Shown here: positions 53,498 to 60,906 of the stretch, in pieces
How the letters are laid out: the number at the start of each line of letters is the position of its first letter
Numbering within the stretch: position 1 is the stretch's first letter
From: Chryseobacterium cheonjiense
GTDB lineage: Bacteria > Bacteroidota > Bacteroidia > Flavobacteriales > Weeksellaceae
DNA length: 64,000 nucleotides
Reading direction: 5' to 3'
Assembly (NCBI RefSeq): GCF_012927265.1
Contig: NZ_JABBGF010000003.1
Coordinates: 62,001-126,000 of the forward strand
Translations under genes and position numbers: made by a program
The notes under the pieces: model-generated
Database searches by the model: none
The model's input: only the letters and a program-made list of their open reading frames with translations
Told to the model about the DNA's origin: nothing

Positions 53498-54403
53498 ATG
53501 TTAGGAAGACGACAAATCCGTGAAAAGATAGTACAGACTGTGTATTCGTATTACCAGAATCCAGTAAAATTTGATGTTTTAGAGAAAAACATGTTTACCG
53601 GAATAGAGAAAATCTATCATCTCTATATTTATGAACTGAATTTTCTGGTGGCCCTGAAAGAACTGGCGGAAAACCAGATTGAAATCGGTAAAAACAAATT
53701 CATTAAAACTGATGCAGATATTAATCCTAACCAAAAATTCATCAACAATAAGGTTTTGATTAAGCTGGAAGAAAATCCGGAAAGATTATTCTTCACCGGT
53801 CAGCATAAGCAGCTTAAATGGGATCTGCATGACGACCTTCTGGTAAAAACTTTCCAGAGAATTACAGCTGGAAAAAGATATCAGGATTTCATGAAAGAAG
53901 ATGGCTATTCTTTTGAAGAAGATCAAAAATTTATCGGTAAATTATTTTTGAGATATATTGCTGAAAACGATGATTTTCATGATTATCTTGGGGATAAGGA
54001 ACTTTCCTGGTATGATGATATTCACATTGCCAATTCTATGGTACAGAAAACAATCGGTTTCCTGAAAGAGGATGAAGAAAGCAGAACCTTAATCAAAATG
54101 ATTAAAGATGATGAAGATAAAACTTTTGCCATCAAACTTCTAAGAAATACACTGGACAGCTGGGAAAATAATGAAAAGAAATTAGAAGAAAGATTAGAGA
54201 ACTGGGATCTGGAAAGAGTCTCGCTGATGGATAAAGTAATTTTGTTAGCCGCTCTTACGGAACTCGATAATTTTCCTTTTACGCCTTCAAGAGTTATCAT
54301 TAATGAATATATTGAGATTGCGAAAGTATTCGCTACCGACCGCTCCAATATTTTTATTAACGGAATTTTAGATAAATACTGCAAAGATTTAAACAGAATA
54401 TAA
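53498..54403 (+). CDS. nusB: Transcription antitermination factor NusB
   Basis: NusB binds BoxA RNA with NusE (S10) during rRNA transcription. The C-terminal half (about residues 150-301) is the conserved all-helical NusB domain, including DKVILLAALTELDNFPFTPS, INEYIEIAKVF and FINGILDK. The N-terminal 150 residues are an extension typical of Bacteroidota NusB; E. coli NusB has only 139 residues. It begins MLGRRQIREKIVQTVYSYYQ. A -7 box TATCTTTG is at 53469-53476. It is 10 bases before the DUF1573 gene and belongs to the nusB-DUF1573-yajC run. Confidence 0.93.
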   Translation: MLGRRQIREKIVQTVYSYYQNPVKFDVLEKNMFTGIEKIYHLYIYELNFLVALKELAENQIEIGKNKFIKTDADINPNQKFINNKVLIKLEENPERLFFTGQHKQLKWDLHDDLLVKTFQRITAGKRYQDFMKEDGYSFEEDQKFIGKLFLRYIAENDDFHDYLGDKELSWYDDIHIANSMVQKTIGFLKEDEESRTLIKMIKDDEDKTFAIKLLRNTLDSWENNEKKLEERLENWDLERVSLMDKVILLAALTELDNFPFTPSRVIINEYIEIAKVFATDRSNIFINGILDKYCKDLNRI

Positions 54404-54413
54404 ATATTTCAAT

Positions 54414-54926
54414 ATGAAAAAGACGCTATCAATTATCGCTTTATCAGTAATAGGCTTTGGATTTGTTTCATGTAAGAAAGAAAATAAAGAAATTACGGGA
54501 ACAGAAATTGCTGCAATAGATTCTACTGCTGCAATGCCGGCAACTTCCGGAGATTCTGCTGCTGTAGCTTCGGTTGCAGGTGAAACAGCTGCTGCTCCTG
54601 CATCCAATCAGCCATTAACAACCATTGCTCTTTCTGAAAGCAACTTCGATTTCGGAAAAGTTAAAAAAGGAGATAAAGTGCAGCACGTATATGAAATTAC
54701 AAATACAGGAAGCAATCCTTTGGTGATTTCAGAAGTAAAACCGGGATGTGGATGTACTGTTCCTGACTTTACTAAAGAACCGATTATGCCGGGTAAAAAA
54801 GGAAAAATTACTTTGCATTTCGATTCTGCCAATTTTGACGGAAACGTAAACAAATACGCAGATGTTTTTGCCAATGTGGAAAAAGCACCTATCAAATTAA
54901 CTTTCACTGCGAATATTCAACCATAA
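54414..54926 (+). CDS. DUF1573-domain lipoprotein
   Basis: A 170-residue lipoprotein. The signal peptide ends GFVSC at Cys 20; an Ala/Ser/Thr-rich linker follows (about residues 30-70), then a DUF1573 domain with FDFGKVKKGDKVQHVYEITN and SEVKPGCGCTVPDFTKEPI. The domain has an immunoglobulin-like fold and a GCGCT motif typical of the family. Function is unknown, but the gene is usually found between nusB and yajC in Flavobacteriia, as here (10 and 4 base gaps). Confidence 0.9.
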   Translation: MKKTLSIIALSVIGFGFVSCKKENKEITGTEIAAIDSTAAMPATSGDSAAVASVAGETAAAPASNQPLTTIALSESNFDFGKVKKGDKVQHVYEITNTGSNPLVISEVKPGCGCTVPDFTKEPIMPGKKGKITLHFDSANFDGNVNKYADVFANVEKAPIKLTFTANIQP

Positions 54927-54930
54927 TACC

Positions 54931-55302
54931 ATGAATTTATTATCAATTTTTTTACAGGCACCTGCTCCGGGAGGTAACTCTTCCATGATGCTGATCATGA
55001 TGGGGGTAATGTTTGTAGGGTTTTATTTCTTAATGATAAGACCGCAAATGAGAAAGCAGAAACAGGAGAAAAACTTTCAGGAAACGCTTAAAGTAGGAAC
55101 AAGAGTAGTCCTTACGTCAGGTCTTCACGGAAGAATTGCTCAGGTTCAGGATGATGGTTTTGTAATCGAAACATTATCGGGAAAGCTAAAATTTGAAAAA
55201 GCGGCTGTTTCGAGAGAATTTACGGAAGCACGTTTTGGAGATAAGGCTAAAGCTGCTGAAAAAGCAGGAGACAAAAAAGAAATAGAAACTGAAAAGAAAT
55301 AA
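54931..55302 (+). CDS. yajC: Preprotein translocase subunit YajC
   Basis: YajC is a small inner-membrane accessory protein of SecDF-SecYEG. The 123-residue protein has one TM helix (MMLIMMGVMFVGFYFLMI, about residues 19-37), followed by RPQMRKQKQEKNF, VGTRVVLTSGLHGRIAQVQDD and a C-terminal Lys/Glu/Ala-rich tail. These are the standard YajC elements. It is the last gene of the nusB operon and is followed by a very strong GC-rich hairpin. Confidence 0.95.
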   Translation: MNLLSIFLQAPAPGGNSSMMLIMMGVMFVGFYFLMIRPQMRKQKQEKNFQETLKVGTRVVLTSGLHGRIAQVQDDGFVIETLSGKLKFEKAAVSREFTEARFGDKAKAAEKAGDKKEIETEKK

Positions 55303-55324
55303 TGCTTTTCGTTTTACGATACTC

Positions 55325-55366
55325 GTTTCGGCGGGGTGAGCAAAGCTCACCCCGCCGAAACTTTTT
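55325..55366 (+). terminator. GC-rich 17-bp hairpin, yajC operon terminator
   Basis: GTTTCGGCGGGGTGAGC (55325-55341) and its exact complement (55345-55361) flank loop AAA and are followed by TTTTTATAA. The stem is much richer in G and C than its A/T-rich surroundings. Confidence 0.85.
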
Positions 55367-55384
55367 ATAAATTGTACATAATGC

Positions 55385-55521
55385 TGTCATTCTGAACATA
55401 GACTGAAAGTCTACGAGCATAGTTCAAAAGCGGAGTGAAGAATCTATCTTAAATCATCTTAATTACTTAATAAACTTAATGGTTAAAAAAAGAAATAGAT
55501 TTCTCCTTTTCCGAAATGACA
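55385..55521. repeat. REP/MITE-like intergenic repeat with imperfect terminal inverted repeats
   Basis: The left end is TGTCATTCTGAAC and the right end TTCCGAAATGACA, whose complement is TGTCATTTCGGAA, so 9 of the first 13 bases match. Internal motifs include TAGACT-gaa-AGTCTA (a small hairpin), GTGAAGAATCTATC and AGATTTCTCC. From general knowledge, TGTCATTCTGAAC...GAAGAATCT and TGTCATTTCG...GAGAAATCT are widespread intergenic repeat motifs of Bacteroidota. No open frame is present. Confidence 0.65.
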
Positions 55522-55558
55522 AAAGTAACAGTAAACCTTTGTGCCATTAGTGAAAATA

Positions 55559-55589
55559 TTTGTGTTATTTGTGGTTTAAGTTATCTTTG
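55559..55589 (+). promoter_or_regulatory. SDR promoter (TTTG-N19-TATCTTTG), leaderless candidate
   Basis: TTTG (55559-55562) is followed after exactly 19 bases by TATCTTTG (55582-55589). The ATG at 55594 comes 4 bases later, where transcription itself should start, so the message is probably leaderless. Confidence 0.75.
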
Positions 55590-55593
55590 CCCA

Positions 55594-56325
55594 ATGGATC
55601 AAAACACAAACAAAACCGTTCTCATTTTAGGCGCCAGTTCCGATGTTGCGAAACAAGCCATTAAGCAATATATTCAAAAAGGTTTTTTCATTATTGCTGC
55701 TTCCCGAGATATAGAATCTTTGGAAGAATTTGTTCAGAAAAGTAGTCTTCATTCAAAGGTTTCGGTTTTATCTTTTGATGCTGTTGGTTTTGATTCTCAT
55801 CAGAAATTTTATAATGAACTTCCCATAAAACCTCACATTGTAGTTTATGCGGCAGGTTTTTTAGTGGATAATGAAACCGCTTTAAAAGACTTTAAAGGAA
55901 CCCAACAAATGATGTTGGTGAATTACATGGGAGCCGTTTCCATCTTGAATATCATTGCGATGGATAAAAGCAACAAGAATTTAGAAAGAATCATCGGCTT
56001 ATCCTCTCTTTCAGGAGTTCGCGGCAGGAAAAGTAATTTCGTGTACGGAAGTACAAAAGCAGCCTTTACAACGTATTTAGCCGGATTAAGACAGGAATTA
56101 AAACATAGAAATATTACAGTGAATGCTTTGGTAATTGGATATATTAATACAAAAATTAATCAGGGTTTAGCATTAAATAAAAACCTGGTCATGGAGCCTG
56201 ATTACGTTGCAAAATTCATCGTCAATGCAGGAAATACTTTTACCATTGTCCCGAATTTTAAATGGAAAATCATTTACCTGATTTTAAAACTGTTGCCGGA
56301 AAGTCTGGTGGCGAAGCTGCCATAA
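55594..56325 (+). CDS. Short-chain dehydrogenase/reductase
   Basis: A 243-residue classical SDR, starting at the ATG at 55594; an in-frame ATG at 55516 lies in the repeat and upstream of the promoter. The NAD(P)-binding motif is LILGASSDVAKQAI (residues 11-24), YAAGF replaces the usual NNAG, and the catalytic set is GLSSLSGVRG (Ser) and YGSTKAAFTTY (Tyr-x3-Lys). It resembles the DprE2-like group acting on sugars or polyprenyl-sugars, but the substrate is not determined. It is isolated, flanked by repeat elements on both sides and unlinked to any pathway. Confidence 0.88.
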   Translation: MDQNTNKTVLILGASSDVAKQAIKQYIQKGFFIIAASRDIESLEEFVQKSSLHSKVSVLSFDAVGFDSHQKFYNELPIKPHIVVYAAGFLVDNETALKDFKGTQQMMLVNYMGAVSILNIIAMDKSNKNLERIIGLSSLSGVRGRKSNFVYGSTKAAFTTYLAGLRQELKHRNITVNALVIGYINTKINQGLALNKNLVMEPDYVAKFIVNAGNTFTIVPNFKWKIIYLILKLLPESLVAKLP

Positions 56326-56362
56326 TTTCTTTTAAATATCAGATTACAATTTTTACATTGCC

Positions 56363-56387
56363 TTTGTCATGCTGAAAGCATCTAAGC
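56363..56387. repeat. Second REP-like repeat motif, downstream of the SDR gene
   Basis: TTTGTCATGCTGAAAGCATC followed by TAAGC resembles another common Bacteroidota intergenic repeat motif (TGTCATGCTGAAAGCATCT). It lies 37 bases past the SDR stop. Only one end is recognised. Confidence 0.5.
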
Positions 56388-56419
56388 TTAATTAAACCTG
56401 TTGACGCTTACGGCAATAC

Positions 56420-56440
56420 ATCTATTATGTGCTAATAGAT
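56420..56440. repeat. AT-rich hairpin between SDR and ligD
   Basis: ATCTATTA and TAATAGAT are a perfect 8-bp inverted repeat with loop TGTGC. It sits between two converging genes and could be a weak terminator, but has no clear T-run. Confidence 0.45.
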
Positions 56441-56455
56441 ATTTGTACTATCGGA

Positions 56456-58339
56456 TTACTCAATCTCCTGCAACAGCTCAAGCGCCTTAATCATATCAAT
56501 TCCTTTACCTAAAACAGGCTTAAACAAATCTCCTTTTTCTTTCATTCTTTCTAATGCATTGTGAATATTGAAGTCGGTTGGTTTCATGCCTTTTTTTACC
56601 TCATTCCATTCCAGCGGCATGGAAACAGATGCTCCTTCTTTAGGTCTGATACTGTAAGCACTGGCTAAAGTCTGGCCTGTTCTGTTTTGCAGATAATCAA
56701 GGTAAATTTTACTGTTATCTCTTTTCTGAAGGCTCCTTTCCAATGTAGTGATTTCCGGAAGCTTTTCATGAACCTGTTTCATCAGGATATGAGCAAAATC
56801 CTTAACCTGGTCAAAATCGTACTTTCCGCCCATTGGAATATAGACGTGGATTCCTGTGCTTCCTGAAGTTTTGCAGTACCCATTGACTTTAACGGCATTT
56901 AAAACCTCGTTTACCTGCAAAGCTGTTTCGATAACATCGTCAAATGTATTCTTTTTGGAAGGATCCAGATCTAAAACAAGAAAGTCCGGATGATCGAGAT
57001 CAGGTAGGGAGGAGTTCCAGGGGTTCATATCAATACATCCTAAATTATTCAGGTAAGCAAGGGTTGCTTTGTCATTACAGTAGATATAATCAATATATTT
57101 ATCGTTAGACTCTGAATATACCTGCGTGGTTTTGATCCAGTCCGGAATATTGTCGCTGGCGTCTTTCTGATAAAAATTCTGCTCTTCGATACCGTTCGGA
57201 AAACGGTTCAGGGAAAGCGGCCGGTTTTTTAAATGCGGCAGAATATAATCTGCAACAGACTGATAATAATCAATAACATCGCCTTTGGTCACATTGTCTT
57301 TTGGAAAATAAATTTTATCCTGATTGGTAAGTTTTACCTTATGTTTATTCAGTGTTATTTCTTTTTCCTTTTCGGATGGACGCATTTTTTTATGGGGTGT
57401 GGTTTTCATAACTTTTGTATTTTGATTTACTTCATCTTCTTCACCGGCGGTATTTTTAACTTCTTCAGGTTCTTTATCTTCACGCAGTGCAACGAACACT
57501 GGGTGCCTGAAAATACCGTCTTCTGTAATTTCAGAATATTTGATTTCACATACCAGTTCTGGCTCAGTCCAGGTTACAGGCATATTGGTTTTAGGTCTGG
57601 TTTCAAACGGCGAGGTTTTTACCACCATTTTCTTTAGCCTTTCGTGAAGTTCAAGGATAGATTCGCGGTTGAAACCGGTTCCCGTATGTCCGGAGTAAAC
57701 CAGTTTTCCGTCTATATATTTTCCCAGAATCAGCGCTCCGAAACCTTCCCTTGATCCGCGCGGTTCAGTAAAGCCACAGATAATAGCTTCCTCCGTATTG
57801 GTAAATTTTATTTTGAGCCAGTCGGAAGTTCTGTGGTTCTCCGTGTATTCGCTGTCTGCTTTTTTCGCAATCATTCCTTCCAGCTTCATTTTTTTCATCT
57901 GGTTGAAAAAAGAAATGCCTTTTTCCTGAATATGATCGCAATACTTGATAACATCGGTCTCGACTAATGCCTCTTTCAGGAGCTCTTTTCGCTGAATTAA
58001 CGGGAGTTCTTCCGTGGAATGCCCGTTCAGCCAGAGAATATCAAAAACCTGATAGACCAGAGCCATATCCGGATTATCACCGATTTGCTGAAGCAGCTGG
58101 AAGTTCGGTCTGCCGTTTTCGTCATATGCAACAATTTCACCATCCAGGATCATTTTATGTTTCTGAAGACTGAAATCTTTGGTAACCTTTTTAAACTTCG
58201 ATAAAAAGGAAATTCCGTTTCGTGAATAGAATAGATGTTCTTCTTCGCTAAGATCGGCAATAGCACGATAGCCATCCCATTTTATTTCAAAAATCCAGTC
58301 TTCGTCATCAAATGCGTCGGGATGCGGTTTGGCAAGCAT
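56456..58339 (-). CDS. ligD: DNA ligase D, ligase and polymerase domains (separated from the PE domain by a -1 frameshift)
   Basis: This 627-residue frame carries the LIG and POL parts of the NHEJ enzyme LigD. The ATP-dependent ligase domain has motif I FEIKWDGYRAIA (adenylated Lys near residue 24), LDGEIVAYDENG, EGMIAKKADSEY and an OB fold (about residues 1-270). After a Lys/Glu-rich linker comes the archaeo-eukaryotic primase-type polymerase (about 330-627) with FLVLDLDPSKK (metal Asps) and SGSTGIHVYIPM. The frame is open upstream of the first ATG and encodes KPRFQRFNSLVDEKKLES, part of the normal ligase N-terminus, as far as the 8-A run. It joins exactly onto the PE frame after a -1 shift, giving 854 residues. 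Confidence 0.9.
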   Translation of the reverse strand: MLAKPHPDAFDDEDWIFEIKWDGYRAIADLSEEEHLFYSRNGISFLSKFKKVTKDFSLQKHKMILDGEIVAYDENGRPNFQLLQQIGDNPDMALVYQVFDILWLNGHSTEELPLIQRKELLKEALVETDVIKYCDHIQEKGISFFNQMKKMKLEGMIAKKADSEYTENHRTSDWLKIKFTNTEEAIICGFTEPRGSREGFGALILGKYIDGKLVYSGHTGTGFNRESILELHERLKKMVVKTSPFETRPKTNMPVTWTEPELVCEIKYSEITEDGIFRHPVFVALREDKEPEEVKNTAGEEDEVNQNTKVMKTTPHKKMRPSEKEKEITLNKHKVKLTNQDKIYFPKDNVTKGDVIDYYQSVADYILPHLKNRPLSLNRFPNGIEEQNFYQKDASDNIPDWIKTTQVYSESNDKYIDYIYCNDKATLAYLNNLGCIDMNPWNSSLPDLDHPDFLVLDLDPSKKNTFDDVIETALQVNEVLNAVKVNGYCKTSGSTGIHVYIPMGGKYDFDQVKDFAHILMKQVHEKLPEITTLERSLQKRDNSKIYLDYLQNRTGQTLASAYSIRPKEGASVSMPLEWNEVKKGMKPTDFNIHNALERMKEKGDLFKPVLGKGIDMIKALELLQEIE

Positions 58340-58416
58340 TGGCTTAATAAAGCTTTCAAGCTTTTTTTCATCAACTAAAGAATTGAATCTTTGAAACCGC
58401 GGTTTTGTTTCAGTCT

Positions 58417-58431
58417 CTACCGCTTTTTTTT
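58417..58431 (-). promoter_or_regulatory. Candidate -1 ribosomal frameshift (or slippage) site in ligD
   Basis: On the minus strand the frame reads GGC AAA AAA AAG CGG TAG. The heptamer A_AAA_AAG (58429-58423) matches the slippery sequence used in E. coli dnaX, in the correct phase, and is followed by a stop in the 0 frame. A -1 slip continues as GCG GTA GAG ACT into the LIG-POL frame. A possible 3' stimulator is the inverted repeat TGAAAC...GTTTCA at 58412-58392, ten bases downstream. Confidence 0.6.
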
Positions 58432-59019
58432 GCCGGCGTCCGGGCTTTTTTTTTCCTCTAAAAATTTCGTAACCAGTGAATTTTTCGCGGTATTTTCTTC
58501 CGCATCGTAATCACTTTCTGCAAAATTATCTTTATGTTTGATCAGCAGCCATGAATTCTCTTCGGTATTTTTCATTTTTACCAGGGCAAATTCACCTTTC
58601 AGTTTTCTTCCGTGGAGGATAAATTTTAATGAACCTGCATGCAATTCTTTCAGCAATTCTTTTTCATCAGAAAGCTTTGAGTTATTATCCAAAGGCTCAT
58701 ACGTTCCGCTGTCCCAAACTTCAACCTGCCCGGCACCATAATTTCCTTCAGGAATATTTCCTTCAAAATCTTTGTAATCGTAAGGGTGGTCCTCAACCAT
58801 CATTGCCAGGCGTTTGTCTTTAGGGTCTAGTGACGGGCCTTTTGGAACTGCCCAACTCTTCAAAACACCATCCATCTCAAGCCTGAAGTCATAATGAAGG
58901 CGTGAAGCTGCATGGCGCTGAATCACAAAAATCAGCTTGTCTTTGCTTTTCTTTGTTTTTCCTTCAGGCTCAGTGGTTTCATCAAACTTTCTTTTTTCGT
59001 TGTAATCTTTTAAAGCCAT
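58417..59019 (-). CDS. ligD: DNA ligase D, 3'-phosphoesterase (PE) domain, ending at a slippery A-run
   Basis: A 200-residue frame holding the LigD phosphoesterase domain, which removes 3'-phosphates and ribonucleotides from broken ends. Motifs are FVIQRHAASRLHYDFRLEMD (metal-binding His and Asp), WAVPKGPSLDP, MVEDHPYDYKDFEG and NIPEGNYGAGQVEVWD. The domain looks complete up to about residue 165, followed by a Lys/Asp-rich linker. It stops at TAG 58417-58419, two codons after an A_AAA_AAG sequence, and the next in-frame partner of LigD is in the -1 frame. Its start overlaps the Ku stop by 1 base, so Ku and PE are translationally coupled. Some organisms have free PE-domain proteins, so a stand-alone product is plausible. 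Confidence 0.88.
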   Translation of the reverse strand: MALKDYNEKRKFDETTEPEGKTKKSKDKLIFVIQRHAASRLHYDFRLEMDGVLKSWAVPKGPSLDPKDKRLAMMVEDHPYDYKDFEGNIPEGNYGAGQVEVWDSGTYEPLDNNSKLSDEKELLKELHAGSLKFILHGRKLKGEFALVKMKNTEENSWLLIKHKDNFAESDYDAEENTAKNSLVTKFLEEKKSPDAGKKKR

Positions 59020-59804
59020 TATGATGCGTTTTTAGATTTGGGACTTTGTAGACTTGCTTTCAGCTGGGCCATCAGGTCAATTACTTTTCCTTCTTTGGCA
59101 GGTTCAGCTTTTTTCGCTTTTATGTTTTTACCTTTGGCTTTCTGCTTAATAATTTTCATTAACGATTCAGAATAGGTGTCTTTATACATTTCCGGATCAA
59201 ATTCCTGTGAAAGCTGTTCTATGAGGCTGATGGCCATCTTTAGCTCTGCCGGCTTGGGTGGTTTTTTGGCAGGTATCTTTAGATCGCTGTAATCTCTGAT
59301 TTCCTGTGCAAACCTTAAGCGGTTAAGTACCAGGACATCATCTTTATAGGGACGGATCATTCCGATGGCTTCACTTTCACGAAGAACAAAAGTTCCTACT
59401 CCTACCATCTCTGTTTTGGCGAGTGCCTTTAAGAGCAGCCTATAGGCATTTTCACCGTTTTTCTGTGGTTCCAGATAATAAGGATTTTCGAAATAAACAG
59501 AATCTACTTCAGATTCTTTTACGAACTGATCAATCGATAATATTTTTGATTTTTCGGGGCTGGCCGCCTCGTAATCTTCTTCATCGAGAATAATGTATTT
59601 ATCGTCCATGAGATAACCTTTTACAATGTTTTCCCATTTTACTTCTTTTCCTGTACTTTCATTCACCCTTTTAAAGCGGATATTTGAAAAATCGGATTTA
59701 TCAAGCATATCCAGATCCAGTTTGGTGGTTTCTGTTGCTGAATAAATTTTTACAGGGATATTTACTAAGCCAAAGCCAATGGCGCCGTTCCAGATTGCTT
59801 TCAT
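59019..59804 (-). CDS. ku: Non-homologous end-joining protein Ku
   Basis: Ku forms a ring homodimer on DNA ends and recruits LigD for repair without a template. The 261-residue bacterial Ku begins MKAIWNGAIGFGLVNIPVKI, the conserved strand, and includes LDEEDYEAASPEKSKILSID, YYLEPQKNGENAYRLLLKAL and VLNRLRFAQEIRD. The C-terminal 35 residues are Lys/Ala-rich, the usual tail for LigD or DNA contact. It starts the NHEJ operon and its stop overlaps the PE start by 1 base. Confidence 0.95.
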   Translation of the reverse strand: MKAIWNGAIGFGLVNIPVKIYSATETTKLDLDMLDKSDFSNIRFKRVNESTGKEVKWENIVKGYLMDDKYIILDEEDYEAASPEKSKILSIDQFVKESEVDSVYFENPYYLEPQKNGENAYRLLLKALAKTEMVGVGTFVLRESEAIGMIRPYKDDVLVLNRLRFAQEIRDYSDLKIPAKKPPKPAELKMAISLIEQLSQEFDPEMYKDTYSESLMKIIKQKAKGKNIKAKKAEPAKEGKVIDLMAQLKASLQSPKSKNAS

Positions 59805-60020
59805 TGTAATCTAATTTTAAATATAGCGTACAATGATTGTGCCGTCTAAACAACACTTTACAAATGTGGTACTTAATTAAATGGTTTATTTTGATGTAAT
59901 TACATCCGGAATTTTATTATCAAAAAGCTGAGGAATTATTAATTTCTGCATTTTAATTTATTCTCTGAAAAAATTATACTTATTGCATTGAAATAAAGAT
60001 CAATATGAAAATATTTTCTA

Positions 60021-60028
60021 TATATTTG
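60021..60028 (+). promoter_or_regulatory. -7 box for the two small unknown genes
   Basis: TATATTTG lies 22 bases before the ATG at 60051. A TTTG at -33 is not present at consensus spacing. Confidence 0.4.
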
Positions 60029-60050
60029 TTTTAATAAAAACAAAACACAA

Positions 60051-60242
60051 ATGAATGCAGAAAAAAACAACTGCCTTTCCGTCGTGAAAGGCAATCCACC
60101 AGGCTCCCGAAACAATTTTAGTAATTTCTGTGCTAAAATTGATGATACACAAGCTTACCTGGATTCTTTCTATGCAAAACTGCTGAATATTCACCATGTA
60201 AAATCAAACAGCAATGATTACGAGAATAGAGGAGGTAAGTGA
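60051..60242 (+). CDS. Small hypothetical protein
   Basis: A 63-residue frame preceded by a -7 box. It reads MNAEKNNCLSVVKGNPPGSR at the N-terminus and ends with a Lys/Asn-rich YENRGGK. It has no signal peptide or membrane segment and I recognise no family. It overlaps the next gene by 29 bases in another frame, so it could translationally couple to it, or could itself be a non-coding upstream frame. Codon use is compatible with a real gene but not decisive. Confidence 0.45.
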   Translation: MNAEKNNCLSVVKGNPPGSRNNFSNFCAKIDDTQAYLDSFYAKLLNIHHVKSNSNDYENRGGK

Positions 60243-60819
60243 TCTTCAGGATCTTGGCATTGATCTTATCCGTTTTTATGTTTTTCTGCAGGGTACAGAC
60301 GGCAGTGAAGTGACTATGCCTTTAATTATCTACATGTGGGATCTCAAAAAATATATGAGCACTCATGAGCCTCAGGCTTTTGCTTATTTGGTTAAAGTAA
60401 GCGAAAGCATACGATACTACGGCGCCAAAGACGGAAAAGTTCTTAAAGTGCTTCATGAAGACGGTTTTCCCGTTCATTCTTTTGTAGAGAAATACGTAAG
60501 GAATATGCCTGCCGATAAAATACTGAATCATATCAAATGGTCGCAAAGTATCGATGAACCGCACACCGGGGATGTGCAAGAGAAATCTGACATTTTGCCA
60601 CATCCTGAGCTTGCATCCAATAATTTCAGGAGAACCATCTTTGCGGAGACGATAGATGAAGCCGTTCAAAAAGAAGTAAGAAAGCTTTACCCTGATTTTT
60701 TTAACAATGCAGATGCTCATGCTATTTCGAAATATGATAATATTTTGATAAATGCGGTAAATAAGTTAATTATGCAGATGGATGATTTTTTTTTCAGGGA
60801 ATCTGAAGCTAAGAAATAG
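60214..60819 (+). CDS. Hypothetical protein
   Basis: A 201-residue protein with no recognised family. It begins MITRIEEVSDLQDLGIDLIR, is rich in charged residues and has no signal peptide or obvious membrane segment. Segments such as YVRNMPADKILNHIKWSQS and AVQKEVRKLYPDFF suggest helices. An in-frame stop lies five codons upstream, so the ATG at 60214 is the likely start. It overlaps a 63-residue frame by 29 bases and is followed by a strong terminator, supporting a real transcription unit. Confidence 0.75.
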   Translation: MITRIEEVSDLQDLGIDLIRFYVFLQGTDGSEVTMPLIIYMWDLKKYMSTHEPQAFAYLVKVSESIRYYGAKDGKVLKVLHEDGFPVHSFVEKYVRNMPADKILNHIKWSQSIDEPHTGDVQEKSDILPHPELASNNFRRTIFAETIDEAVQKEVRKLYPDFFNNADAHAISKYDNILINAVNKLIMQMDDFFFRESEAKK

Positions 60820-60848
60820 AAAAGCGGAGAATGTCTCCGCTTTCTTTA
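60819..60848 (+). terminator. Terminator after the unknown gene pair
   Basis: AAAGCGGAGA-atg-TCTCCGCTTT is a perfect 10-bp stem with a 3-base loop (60821-60843), followed by CTTT. It overlaps the stop codon by one base. Confidence 0.82.
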
Positions 60849-60906
60849 TGTTTTAGGCGAATCAATCAAAAATTCTAGATCCAGATAATAATTGGTAGGA
60901 ATATAT

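Noticed and set aside
55516..55593. N-terminal extension of the SDR protein from an ATG at 55516
   Set aside because: It starts in the repeat element and upstream of a full consensus promoter; the conserved SDR strand begins shortly after the ATG at 55594.
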